This document shows, in pieces, positions 1 through 6,986 of a stretch of 11,093 nucleotides of DNA. The position numbers were made by a program, and so were the translations under genes. Source of the stretch: an uncultured Collinsella sp. (GTDB lineage: Bacteria > Actinomycetota > Coriobacteriia > Coriobacteriales > Coriobacteriaceae); assembly GCA_902492545.1 (NCBI GenBank), contig CABULX010000072.1:1-11093 (forward strand). Direction: 5' to 3'. The notes beneath the pieces were generated by a model. That model worked only from the letters and a program-made list of their open reading frames with translations, was not told the origin of the DNA and searched no databases. The first letter of the stretch is position 1. Each line of letters starts with the position of its first letter.

Positions 1-202
1 CAATGGTATACGGGTGCACCATCGACGTCTTCAATACAGAAGATATCAGTGCGGAATGTTTTGGGAGATAGCCCAAACAGCCCCGGCTGGGTCCTGTGTA
101 GTCACCCCTTAGGCGGAACTTTCCTAATTATTTGGATGAGTCGTTTACTTACTTGTACTGTTACCGTCTTCCCGCTCTTGTTGGGGTATGCTTTGTTCGT
201 AT

Positions 203-219
203 GCAAACGTATGACATGT
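203..219 (+). promoter_or_regulatory. putative LacI-family operator upstream of the repressor (autoregulation)
   Basis: The 17-mer GCAAACGTATGACATGT differs at three positions from the operator-like repeats found downstream of the repressor gene (consensus GAAAACGTTTGACATAT). It shares their central CG and the AAACG...TGACAT core typical of LacI-family operators. It lies 17 bases before the repressor start codon, where a bound repressor would block its own transcription or early elongation. I see no convincing -35/-10 pair nearby. The autoregulation reading is inferred from sequence similarity and position only. Confidence 0.5.
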
Positions 220-236
220 TGATGGGGGAGGGTGCT

Positions 237-1247
237 ATGGCTCGCGAGAGTGCTCGTTCTAAGGATACGGCTAAGCCTGGCATCAAGGAAGTTGCGGCGG
301 TGGCGGGGGTTTCGCCTACTACGGTATCTCGTGTGCTTAATAATCGTGGCTATATTAGCCAAGAGACCCGCGATAAGGTCCATGCCGCGATGAAGCGCAT
401 CAACTATACGCCCAACGATATCGCTCGTGCCATGCTCAACGGTCGCCTGAATCTTATCGGTATGATCGTCCCCTATGTCAGCAGTCCGTTTCATGCCCAA
501 GTGGTTCAAGTCATTGAGCATACCCTGGCCGAAAACGGTTTTAAGATGCTGCTGTGCAATAGCGCCAATCGACCCGAGCTTGAGCGCTCTTATATCGACA
601 TGCTTCGACGCAATATGGTTGATGGCGTCATCGTCAACTCGCTTAATATCGGTGCCGAGGCGTATGCCGAGATGGGCTTGAGTCTGGTTGGTATCGACTG
701 CGACCTTGGCGAGGCCTCTGTTCAGATTGCGAGCGACAGCTATAGTATCGGCGAACTTGCCACGCGTCGCCTGATCGATGACGGGTGTTCGCGCATCCTG
801 TGCCTGCGCAGCAATAGCCGCATGCGCATGCCTGCCAATAAGCGTACCGATGCCTACCTCGATGTTGTTGAGCAGGCCGGTTTGCCCGCGCTTGTCCGTG
901 AGGTCGAGTTCGTTAAGCCCGACGACGAAAAGAGCGCGGTCGTTGCGAAGATCCTCGATGAGAACCCCGATATTGACGGCATCTTTGCGGGAGACGACAC
1001 GATGGCGGCTATCTGTCTTAACGTGATGAAGCAGCGCGGCTTGAGCGCTCCGGGCGATATTAAGGTCGTGGGCGCGGATGGTGCCCGCCGCACTATGACG
1101 TTTATGCCTGACTTAACAACCGTACGCCAAGATATCGATCGCATCGGAGAGCTCGCGGCGCAATCCATCATTGCTCTTATTAACGGCGAAAAGCCCGAAT
1201 CGAATATCAAGCTCCCCGTTGAACTCATTGAGGGTAAAACCGCGTAG
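237..1247 (+). CDS. LacI-family transcriptional repressor of the sucrose/fructoside locus
   Basis: This is a 336-residue DNA-binding repressor, the usual LacI/GalR length. An N-terminal helix-turn-helix covers residues about 15-36 (IKEVAAVAGVSPTTVSRVLNN). It is followed by the hinge segment and a periplasmic-binding-protein-like effector domain, with the usual 'IGMIVPYVSSPFHA' entry, the 'DGVIVNS' strand, and a C-terminal 'DLTTVRQD' that matches the family's 'ltTvrqp' motif. I chose ATG 237 because a strong GGGGGAGGG sits 4-6 bases upstream and the HTH begins soon after. An in-frame start at 132 would add 35 residues with no resemblance to the family. The gene precedes and is co-directional with the GH32-PTS-GH32 genes, so it is probably a ScrR/SacR-type repressor whose inducer is sucrose, sucrose-6-phosphate or fructose. 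Family membership is clear. The ligand is inferred from the neighbours. Confidence 0.93.
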   Translation: MARESARSKDTAKPGIKEVAAVAGVSPTTVSRVLNNRGYISQETRDKVHAAMKRINYTPNDIARAMLNGRLNLIGMIVPYVSSPFHAQVVQVIEHTLAENGFKMLLCNSANRPELERSYIDMLRRNMVDGVIVNSLNIGAEAYAEMGLSLVGIDCDLGEASVQIASDSYSIGELATRRLIDDGCSRILCLRSNSRMRMPANKRTDAYLDVVEQAGLPALVREVEFVKPDDEKSAVVAKILDENPDIDGIFAGDDTMAAICLNVMKQRGLSAPGDIKVVGADGARRTMTFMPDLTTVRQDIDRIGELAAQSIIALINGEKPESNIKLPVELIEGKTA

Positions 1248-1300
1248 TTCATCCCGTGCCAAAAGAATTCCTCAAACACCCCCGATGACCGTTCGCCGGC

Positions 1301-1317
1301 ATATGTCAACCGTTTGC
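1301..1317 (-). promoter_or_regulatory. putative repressor operator, inverted copy
   Basis: Read on the minus strand this is GCAAACGGTTGACATAT, two mismatches from the tandem copy at 1352-1368. It lies about 50 bp upstream of the tandem pair and points the other way. That arrangement would allow cooperative binding or looping by a tetrameric or dimer-of-dimers LacI-family repressor. It overlaps a short CGGCA/TGCCG inverted repeat at 1297-1319. Assignment rests on the shared 17-mer alone. Confidence 0.55.
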
Positions 1318-1351
1318 CGACGACTGGAACTGCGAAAAGACGTATTGGTGT

Positions 1352-1368
1352 GAAAACGTTTGACATAT
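1352..1368 (+). promoter_or_regulatory. putative repressor operator, tandem copy 1
   Basis: GAAAACGTTTGACATAT is immediately followed by a second copy, giving an exact 17-bp period. It contains the LacI-type core AAACGTTT and, within TTGACAT, a perfect -35 hexamer (TTGACA, 1360-1365). A bound repressor would therefore cover the -35 element of the fructoside operon promoter. Confidence 0.65.
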
Positions 1369-1388
1369 GAAAACGATTGACATATCTT
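1360..1388 (+). promoter_or_regulatory. putative sigma-70-type promoter of the fructoside operon
   Basis: TTGACA (1360-1365) is followed by a 17-bp spacer and TATCTT (1383-1388, four of six matches to the -10 consensus). This predicts a start near 1395 and a leader of about 37 nt before ATG 1432. A second TTGACA sits 17 bp downstream inside the other repeat but has no well-spaced -10. The promoter is embedded in the two tandem operators, which fits repression in the absence of sugar. Confidence 0.55.
1369..1385 (+). promoter_or_regulatory. putative repressor operator, tandem copy 2
   Basis: GAAAACGATTGACATAT differs from the preceding copy by one base (T to A, next to the central CG). It fills the spacer of the proposed promoter and overlaps its -10 element. 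Two copies phased at 17 bp, rather than at a whole number of 10.5-bp turns, would put bound dimers on different faces of the helix, or make the two sites mutually exclusive. Confidence 0.65.
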
Positions 1389-1431
1389 GCAGTTGTACCG
1401 AGTTAGTATCTCGTGAGAAAGGAAGTCTCGG

Positions 1432-2814
1432 ATGCACAAGGTGTATTACCAGCCTGAGGGAATTTGGGTAGGCGACATCATGCCGTACGGCGAGGACGGC
1501 ACGTTCTATCTCTATCATCAGCGTGACACGCGAAACCCCGGACCTTTCGGAGAGCCGTTTGGCTGGGCACTCGCGACAACCAAGGACTTCGTCAATTACA
1601 AAGACTTTGGCGAGAGCCTTGAGCGTGGCGGCGACGAGGAAGTCGACCAGTATGTTTATGCCGGCACGGTGTTTAAGGTGGGCGACAAGTACCATGCGCT
1701 CTACACTGGTTGCAATCGCGATAAGGTCAAGGCACGCTTGATGAAGCAGGTTCTTCTTCACGCAACGAGTGACGACGCCGTCAAGTGGGAGAAGAACATC
1801 GCCGAGACGCTGCTTCCGCCCCAGGAGGGTTACGATGACCGCAACTGGCGCGATCCCTTTGTGCTTTGGGATGAGGAGAACGAAGAGTACATGCTCATCC
1901 TCGGCACGCGTGTGGGCGAGGACAAGCGTCTGATGACCGGTCGTCTGGTCAAGTTCACCTCCAAGGACCTGGATACCTGGGAGTTCCAGGGCGACTGGTG
2001 GAATCCGGGCCTGTACACCATGTTCGAGATGCCTGATCTCTTTAAGATGGGCGACTGGTGGTATCTGGTGTTCTCCGAGTACAGTGATGGCAACAAGACC
2101 CGTTACCGCATGTCTCGCTCTATCAACGGTCCTTGGATCACTCCTGCGGACGATTCCTTCGATGGCCGCGCGTACTATGCCGCGCGTACCGCATTTGACG
2201 GCGAGCGCCGCGTTCTCTTTGGTTGGGTTCCTACGCGTGACGAGGGCGGCGACCCCAGCTCTTACCTGTGGGGTGGCACCTTTATGCCCCTCGAGATCGT
2301 TCAGCGTGCCGACGGAACGCTCGGCACCAAGCTTCCTGACAGCATGCTTGGCGCCTTTGGCGAGGCTAAGGCAGTCGAGGCCTTTGAGCTCTCCTGCGAG
2401 TCGGGCAAGGTCGAGCAGGTGCTCGCCGCGGATGCCGGTTCCACCTATATGCTCGATGCCGACATCGAGCTCGCCGGTGACGCTGCCGGCTTCTCGGTGA
2501 AGCTTGCCGAGGACGCCGAGTCCGGTCTTGCCTATGAGTTCCGCGCCAACCTGCGTGAGGGCAAGCTCGAGTTTACGGCGGCCCCCCAGTATCCGTGGTT
2601 CCAGGTCAACAACATGGGCCTCGAGCGTCCGTTGTTCTTTAAGGGCGAGGGCACTCATCATGTGCGCCTGGTCGTTGACGACGATATCGCGACCATCTTT
2701 GTCGATGATGTTGCGCTTAACGCGCGCTTCTGCAATAAGCAGGGCCAGGGTGTGGCACTGACGGTCACCGACGGTACGCTCAAGTGCGCAAATGCAACGA
2801 TCGCGTCTCTGTAA
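1432..2814 (+). CDS. atypical GH32-family glycoside hydrolase (putative beta-fructosidase)
   Basis: This 460-residue protein has no signal peptide, so it is cytoplasmic. It has a five-bladed beta-propeller region (about 1-300) and a C-terminal beta-sandwich (about 310-460, ending in a 'VRLVVDDDIATIFVDD' strand like the GH32 C-terminal module). Catalytic motifs are recognisable but altered. The usual WLNDPNG nucleophile box is W12-V-G-D15-I-M-P, keeping the Asp. The RDP box is intact (R140-D-P). The ECPD acid/base box is E199-M-P-D202. Substrate-binding positions have therefore diverged from ordinary sucrose-6-phosphate hydrolases, although all three carboxylates remain. It is the first gene after the operator/promoter cluster, 33 bp before the PTS permease gene, with a GAAAGGA ribosome site 8 bases before ATG. 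The likely substrate is a fructoside or its PTS-phosphorylated form. The exact specificity cannot be read from sequence. Confidence 0.82.
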   Translation: MHKVYYQPEGIWVGDIMPYGEDGTFYLYHQRDTRNPGPFGEPFGWALATTKDFVNYKDFGESLERGGDEEVDQYVYAGTVFKVGDKYHALYTGCNRDKVKARLMKQVLLHATSDDAVKWEKNIAETLLPPQEGYDDRNWRDPFVLWDEENEEYMLILGTRVGEDKRLMTGRLVKFTSKDLDTWEFQGDWWNPGLYTMFEMPDLFKMGDWWYLVFSEYSDGNKTRYRMSRSINGPWITPADDSFDGRAYYAARTAFDGERRVLFGWVPTRDEGGDPSSYLWGGTFMPLEIVQRADGTLGTKLPDSMLGAFGEAKAVEAFELSCESGKVEQVLAADAGSTYMLDADIELAGDAAGFSVKLAEDAESGLAYEFRANLREGKLEFTAAPQYPWFQVNNMGLERPLFFKGEGTHHVRLVVDDDIATIFVDDVALNARFCNKQGQGVALTVTDGTLKCANATIASL

Positions 2815-2821
2815 TGGCATC

Positions 2822-2831
2822 AAAACGTTTT
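2822..2831 (+). promoter_or_regulatory. possible internal repressor operator core
   Basis: AAAACGTTTT is a perfect 10-bp palindrome in the 45-nt gap between the first GH32 stop codon and the permease start. It matches the AAAACGTTT core of the upstream operators but lacks their TGACATAT extension. It could be an accessory operator inside the operon, or chance. Confidence 0.25.
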
Positions 2832-2859
2832 ATGATTTCGTAAGGGAATGGAGAGGAAC

Positions 2860-4311
2860 ATGGACTACAAAGTAGTGTCTCAGCAAGTCGTCGATAACGT
2901 CGGCGGTCTGGAGAACATCGAGGGCGCCACGCATTGCGTTACGCGTCTGCGTCTGGTGCTCAAGGATACGAGCAAGTACAACAAGGCCGAGCTCGAGAAC
3001 ATCGATGGCGTCAAGGGCGTGCTGTACAACAGCGGCCAGCTCATGATCATCTTCGGTACCGGTACCGTCAACAAGGTCTACGATGAGTTTATGGCTCTGA
3101 CGGGCGTTAAGGAGATCAGCGCTTCCGAGGTCAAGGGCGCCGAGGCGGACAAGAAGGGCAAGTTCTTCTCGGTCCTCAAGGTATTCTCGGATATCTTTAT
3201 CCCCATCATTCCCGCTTTCGTCGGCGCTGCTATCATCATCGGCCTTAAGTCGCTGATCGTTGCCAACGGCCTCTTTGGCATGGAGGGCAGCCTTGCCGAC
3301 CACAGCGAGTTCCTCAAGAACCTCGCAAGCTTCTTTGCCATTATCGCCACCACGTTTGACTACCTGCCTGTCCTGGTTATGTACAGCGCGGTGAAGCGTT
3401 TTGGCGGTAACCCGATTCTGGGCATCCTCGTCGGTATCGTCATGGTTCACCCGAGCCTTATGAACCGCAACACGTTCGTTATGGATCCGACGGGTGCTGA
3501 GTACTGGAACTTTGGTCCGCTCTCCATTCCCATGGTTGCTTTCCAGGGCGGCGTGTTCCCTGCAATCCTGACTGCCTGGTTTATGGCCAAGGTCGAAAAG
3601 ATTGCCCAGAAGTACATCCCCGAGGTCGTCTCGTTCGTCTTTGTCCCGACCGTTACCCTGATTCTTGCTAACGTCGCCCTGTTCACCGTGTTCGGCCCGC
3701 TCGGCAACCTGATCGGCGACGTCCTCGCCGGTGTAATCGATATCCTGTACAACAGGATGGGCGTCTTCGGTGCCTTTGTCTTTGCCGCATTCCTGCAGCC
3801 GCTCGTCGTTACCGGTACGCATCAGTTCATCCAGGGTATCGAGGCAAACCTCGTCGCCACGACTGGCTTCAACTACATCCAGGCCATCTGGTCGGTTTCC
3901 ATCATCGCCCAGGGCGGCGGCGCCATCGGCATGTACCTCATTCACAAGAAGCATTCCAAAGAGCGCAACATCTGCATGTCGTCCTTTATCCCGACGCTGG
4001 TCGGTATCTCCGAGCCCGCAATCTTTGCTGCAAACATGCGCTACTCGATCATTCCGTTCATCTGCGCTTGCATCGGTGCAGGCTGCGGCGGTGCCTTCGT
4101 GAAGCTCTTTGAGGTGCGCGCCATCGGTCAGGGTCTGACCGGCGTGCTTGGCCTGCTCATCGTCACGCCCGAGACGCTCGTGTGGTATGTGGCTGGCAAT
4201 CTCATCGCCTTTATCGTGCCGATCGTCTTGATCTTTGCCTACAACAAGGCAAAGGGCGTGCCGACCACTGATGAAGAGGGCGCTGGTGCTGGCTTTGATG
4301 TCAGCTTCTAG
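2860..4311 (+). CDS. PTS EIIBC permease, sucrose/beta-glucoside family
   Basis: This 483-residue inner-membrane permease transports and phosphorylates its sugar using phosphate relayed from an EIIA protein. The N-terminal EIIB domain (about 1-80) carries the phosphorylated cysteine C26 in 'GATHCVTRLR'. A linker leads to an EIIC domain (about 105-470) of roughly ten hydrophobic segments. EIIC carries the family signatures 'FGGNPILGILVGIVMVHPSL', 'TGTHQFIQGIE' (H321) and 'GISEPAIF' (E385). No EIIA domain follows EIIC, as in ScrA/SacP-type sucrose permeases that borrow the glucose-type EIIA. I chose ATG 2860 because GGAGAGGA lies just upstream. An in-frame ATG at 2848 overlaps that ribosome site and adds only four residues. 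With sucrose-6-phosphate hydrolase downstream, sucrose is the likely substrate, but related fructosides are possible given the unusual upstream GH32. Confidence 0.92.
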   Translation: MDYKVVSQQVVDNVGGLENIEGATHCVTRLRLVLKDTSKYNKAELENIDGVKGVLYNSGQLMIIFGTGTVNKVYDEFMALTGVKEISASEVKGAEADKKGKFFSVLKVFSDIFIPIIPAFVGAAIIIGLKSLIVANGLFGMEGSLADHSEFLKNLASFFAIIATTFDYLPVLVMYSAVKRFGGNPILGILVGIVMVHPSLMNRNTFVMDPTGAEYWNFGPLSIPMVAFQGGVFPAILTAWFMAKVEKIAQKYIPEVVSFVFVPTVTLILANVALFTVFGPLGNLIGDVLAGVIDILYNRMGVFGAFVFAAFLQPLVVTGTHQFIQGIEANLVATTGFNYIQAIWSVSIIAQGGGAIGMYLIHKKHSKERNICMSSFIPTLVGISEPAIFAANMRYSIIPFICACIGAGCGGAFVKLFEVRAIGQGLTGVLGLLIVTPETLVWYVAGNLIAFIVPIVLIFAYNKAKGVPTTDEEGAGAGFDVSF

Positions 4312-4347
4312 TTGAGCCGTTCAGCGTAATCTGAGGATAAGTCCATT

Positions 4348-4391
4348 TGGGGAAGGGCGTTCGACTCGTGTGAGTCGAGCGTCCTTCCCCA
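4348..4391 (+). other. 20-bp stem-loop between permease and hydrolase genes (no U-tract)
   Basis: The two arms (4348-4367 and 4372-4391) pair over 20 bp with two G-U wobbles and close a GTGT tetraloop. No run of T follows on either strand. The next start codon is only 22 nt downstream, leaving no room for a separate promoter after the hairpin. It could be a partial terminator, an mRNA-processing or stabilising structure that sets the permease:hydrolase ratio, or a U-tract-independent terminator. The pairing is seen directly. The role is inferred. Confidence 0.6.
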
Positions 4392-4412
4392 TAGACGAGA
4401 AAGTCAACGGCG

Positions 4413-5855
4413 ATGTTTAATCAAAAAAATAAGGTGACACGCGCGGACTATGAGCAGTGGCGTGCCGGACAGGATGAGACGGCGGGTCGCATCGCGTCCG
4501 ACCCCGATAGGCTCCTGTTCCATGTGGAGCCTGAGCTTGGCTGGCTCAACGACCCCAACGGTTTGGTGCAGATCGGTGATACGTATCACATCTATCACCA
4601 ATACGATCCATTCGATGCTGCGCATGGCGGTCCAGTGCTTTGGAATCATCTGACAACAAAGGATTTTGTGACGTACGAGAATCGCGGCCCTGTGCTGTTC
4701 CCCGATTCCGATTTGGATTCGAGCGGAGCGTATTCTGGTTCTGCCTTTGTACACGACGGCAAGATTCACTACTTCTATACCGGCAACGTCAAGCATTTTG
4801 ACCGCGATGATTACGACTACGTGTTGACGGGCCGTGAGCAAAACCAGATTCATGTGGTTGCCGAGAACCCCGACGAATTGGGCGAGAAGCGCATAGCTGT
4901 TGGGCCAGTCGATTACCCCGACGATATCGGTACGCACGTGCGTGATCCCAAAATCCTTGAACACGATGGTATCTACTACATGGTTCTGGGCGCTCGTACG
5001 AAAGACGACCGCGGCTGCGTGCTTGTCTATACCTCGAGCAATCTAGAGGACTGGAGCTATGCGACGCGCATTGAGTTGGGCGAGAAGTTTGGCTTTATGT
5101 GGGAGTGCCCCGATCTGTTTGAGCTCGATGGTGAGCTTATTCTCGTTTGCTGTCCGCAGGGTGTGTCCGCCGATGGATGGCGTTACCGCAATCCGCACCA
5201 GTGCGTGTGGTTTCCCATCGAGGCCGATTGGGAGGCGCCGAGTTTTAAGATCGCCGGGCAGGGCATGCCCCCGATGGTCGATGCCGGCTTTGATTTCTAC
5301 GCACAGCAGTCTTTTGAGGATGCTGCGGGTCGGCGTTTGATGATCGGGTGGTCGGGTTGCCCCGATGCGACGGCAAAAAGCCCGACGGTGGCACGCGGGT
5401 GGCAGTGCGCGTTGACGGTGCCGAGAAAACTGAGCATGCGCGATGGTAAGCTCTGTCAGCAGCCGGTGCACGAGATTGAGAGGATGCGCGGCGACTGCGT
5501 TTGCGCGACAGGCGGTGAAACCGTTGAGGAGCCGGGCCGCCTATTTGATCTTGTGGTTTCCTGTGAGGGCGCCCAGGTGATCGAGCTCGAAATCCGCAAG
5601 GGTGTCTTTGTGCGCTATGCAGACGGGATGCTTACCCTCGACATGGGTGACGAAGGCTATGGGCGCGACCAGAGGTCGATCGAGCTCAGCGAGCTTCGCG
5701 ACCTGCGCGTGCTTTCGGACACTACGATGGTCGAGATTTTTGCAAATGGCGGCGAGGCGGCACTTACGAGCCGTACCTATTCGCCGGCGGTTCCGGCGAT
5801 GGAGCTGCACGCCGAGGGTGCGGCATCGATGAATTTCTACCGCCTCGTGCATTAA
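4413..5855 (+). CDS. scrB: sucrose-6-phosphate hydrolase (GH32 beta-fructofuranosidase)
   Basis: This 480-residue cytoplasmic enzyme hydrolyses sucrose-6-phosphate from the PTS to glucose-6-phosphate and fructose. All canonical GH32 boxes are present: W44-L-N-D47-P-N-G (D47 nucleophile), R177-D178-P (transition-state stabiliser), and E231-C-P-D (E231 acid/base). They are followed by 'FDFYAQQSFED' and 'GWSG'. The C-terminal beta-sandwich ends with 'MVEIFANGGEAALTSR', as in SacA/ScrB. Length is typical and there is no signal peptide. ATG 4413 is preceded by only a weak ribosome site (GAGAAAG), which may reflect coupling to the hairpin 22 nt upstream. It follows the sucrose-type permease gene by about 100 bp and probably belongs to the same transcription unit. 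The gene name follows function and context. Other beta-fructoside phosphates could also be substrates. Confidence 0.92.
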   Translation: MFNQKNKVTRADYEQWRAGQDETAGRIASDPDRLLFHVEPELGWLNDPNGLVQIGDTYHIYHQYDPFDAAHGGPVLWNHLTTKDFVTYENRGPVLFPDSDLDSSGAYSGSAFVHDGKIHYFYTGNVKHFDRDDYDYVLTGREQNQIHVVAENPDELGEKRIAVGPVDYPDDIGTHVRDPKILEHDGIYYMVLGARTKDDRGCVLVYTSSNLEDWSYATRIELGEKFGFMWECPDLFELDGELILVCCPQGVSADGWRYRNPHQCVWFPIEADWEAPSFKIAGQGMPPMVDAGFDFYAQQSFEDAAGRRLMIGWSGCPDATAKSPTVARGWQCALTVPRKLSMRDGKLCQQPVHEIERMRGDCVCATGGETVEEPGRLFDLVVSCEGAQVIELEIRKGVFVRYADGMLTLDMGDEGYGRDQRSIELSELRDLRVLSDTTMVEIFANGGEAALTSRTYSPAVPAMELHAEGAASMNFYRLVH

Positions 5856-6007
5856 CCGTGCGTGGAGCACGATTGGATTTGCTGGACGGAATGTGTCGCA
5901 GTTGTCGCGGCCAACTACCGCTTACCGCATATAGCGACCGTTTGCGGAATAAGTAACCCTCCTTAATAAACCGTGTGGAATCCTAGATAAGCACGGAGTT
6001 TTCCAGG

Positions 6008-6049
6008 GAGACGCTGTCCTTTGTTGTGTGCAAGGGGCGGCGTCTCTTT
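6008..6049 (+). terminator. candidate terminator downstream of the fructoside operon
   Basis: The arms 6008-6023 and 6031-6046 pair over 16 bp with three G-U wobbles, starting with a perfect GAGACGC/GCGTCTC base. A 7-nt loop closes them, and a short TTT run follows at 6047-6049. It lies about 150 nt after the hydrolase stop codon and before degV, a sensible end for the sugar operon. The short T-run makes it a weak classical terminator. The rest of the 276-bp gap shows no convincing gene. Confidence 0.45.
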
Positions 6050-6131
6050 GGCGCTTGGACGCCGTTGTGCAACAGTGCGGCGGCGCGTGCCATGTATTGA
6101 AAAGCCAATGTCGAGATGGGTCGTGATAATA

Positions 6132-6986
6132 ATGGGCAAGTACGTAATCGTGGTTGAGTCTGGGTCGGATGTGACGCCGGAGCTCTGCGAGCGCTACGGC
6201 ATCGTGCGCGTGCCCATGCATGTCACGATTGGTGACGAGACCGTCGAGGACGGCTCGATCGATCCGCTCGAGATTTATTCGCGCTGCAACGAGTTTGGCG
6301 TGATGCCCAAGACCAGCGGCTGCGCGCCTGCGGATTTTGCTCACGTGTACGACCGCATTCACGCTGAGCAGCCCGATGCGACTATTCTGCATCTCGCGTA
6401 TTCCGAGGCCACGACCTGCTCGCATCAATCATCGAAGATCGCCGCCAAGGGTCGCGACTACGTGTTCTCTATGGACACGCGCTTTGTCTCGGTAGGCCAG
6501 TCGCTCGTTGTCGTCGAGACCGCCAAATACATCGAGGCTCACCCCGATGCCACCGTCGACGAGATCTTTGCATTTACGAATTCCGTCATGGACCGCGTGC
6601 TGCTGGGCTTTGTTCCTACCGATCTTGCCTTTCTTAAGGCGGGCGGTCGCTTGTCCAACGTCGCATTCCTTGGCGCCCATCTGCTCAAGATTAAGCCCTG
6701 CATTGAGGTGACGGGCGGCAAGTTCGTGGCGACCAAGAAGTTCCGCGGCTCTATGCTCAAGTGCGCCCGCGCCTTTATTGACCACATGGTTGCGAAGGGC
6801 GAGATTGACTACTCGCACATTGGCCTGGCGTATTCGGTGGGCCTTTCCCAGGAGCTGCGCGATGACATGGAGGTCTATGCGCATGATCTGGGCTTTAAGG
6901 ACGTTACCTGGACTCAGGTCGGCGGCGTCATCTCGAGCCACTGTGGCCCGACCGCCTTCGGTGCGGTGCTCACGCTTAAGGCGTAA
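6132..6986 (+). CDS. DegV family protein (fatty-acid-binding, FakB-like)
   Basis: This 284-residue protein is of the DegV family, whose members bind a fatty acid. In Gram-positive bacteria, FakB members present the acid to the FakA kinase for phosphorylation. The N-terminus 'YVIVVESGSDVTPE' matches the family opening. T61-S62 in 'PKTSGCAP' fits the carboxylate-binding TS motif. 'FLKAGGRLSN' matches the 'LkkgGRi' segment, and H270 in 'SSHCGPTAFG' matches the C-terminal H-x-GP motif. The central serine-rich loop (SEATTCSHQSS) is less canonical than the usual SSxLSGT. I chose ATG 6132 because it starts the family-conserved segment. An in-frame ATG at 6108 and a TTG at 6021 lie upstream without better ribosome sites. 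No fakA-like gene is adjacent. The lipid partner is unknown. Confidence 0.88.
   Translation: MGKYVIVVESGSDVTPELCERYGIVRVPMHVTIGDETVEDGSIDPLEIYSRCNEFGVMPKTSGCAPADFAHVYDRIHAEQPDATILHLAYSEATTCSHQSSKIAAKGRDYVFSMDTRFVSVGQSLVVVETAKYIEAHPDATVDEIFAFTNSVMDRVLLGFVPTDLAFLKAGGRLSNVAFLGAHLLKIKPCIEVTGGKFVATKKFRGSMLKCARAFIDHMVAKGEIDYSHIGLAYSVGLSQELRDDMEVYAHDLGFKDVTWTQVGGVISSHCGPTAFGAVLTLKA

Noticed and set aside
132..236. N-terminal extension of the LacI-family repressor
   Set aside because: The 35 extra residues precede the conserved HTH and have no family resemblance. They also overlap the putative operator, and a strong ribosome site lies directly before ATG 237.
1306..2823. Long (505-codon) minus-strand open frame opposite the first GH32 gene
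   Set aside because: It is a high-GC shadow of a gene with clear GH32 motifs. It has no recognisable domain or ribosome site and would span the operator/promoter region.
2830..3954. Long minus-strand open frame opposite the PTS permease
   Set aside because: Its very Asp/His-rich, low-complexity composition is typical of antisense to hydrophobic coding sequence. The + strand gene is unambiguous.
5857..5871. CGTGC/GCACG inverted repeat right after the hydrolase stop codon as terminator
   Set aside because: A 5-bp stem with no T-run. The 16-bp hairpin at 6008-6046 is a better candidate.
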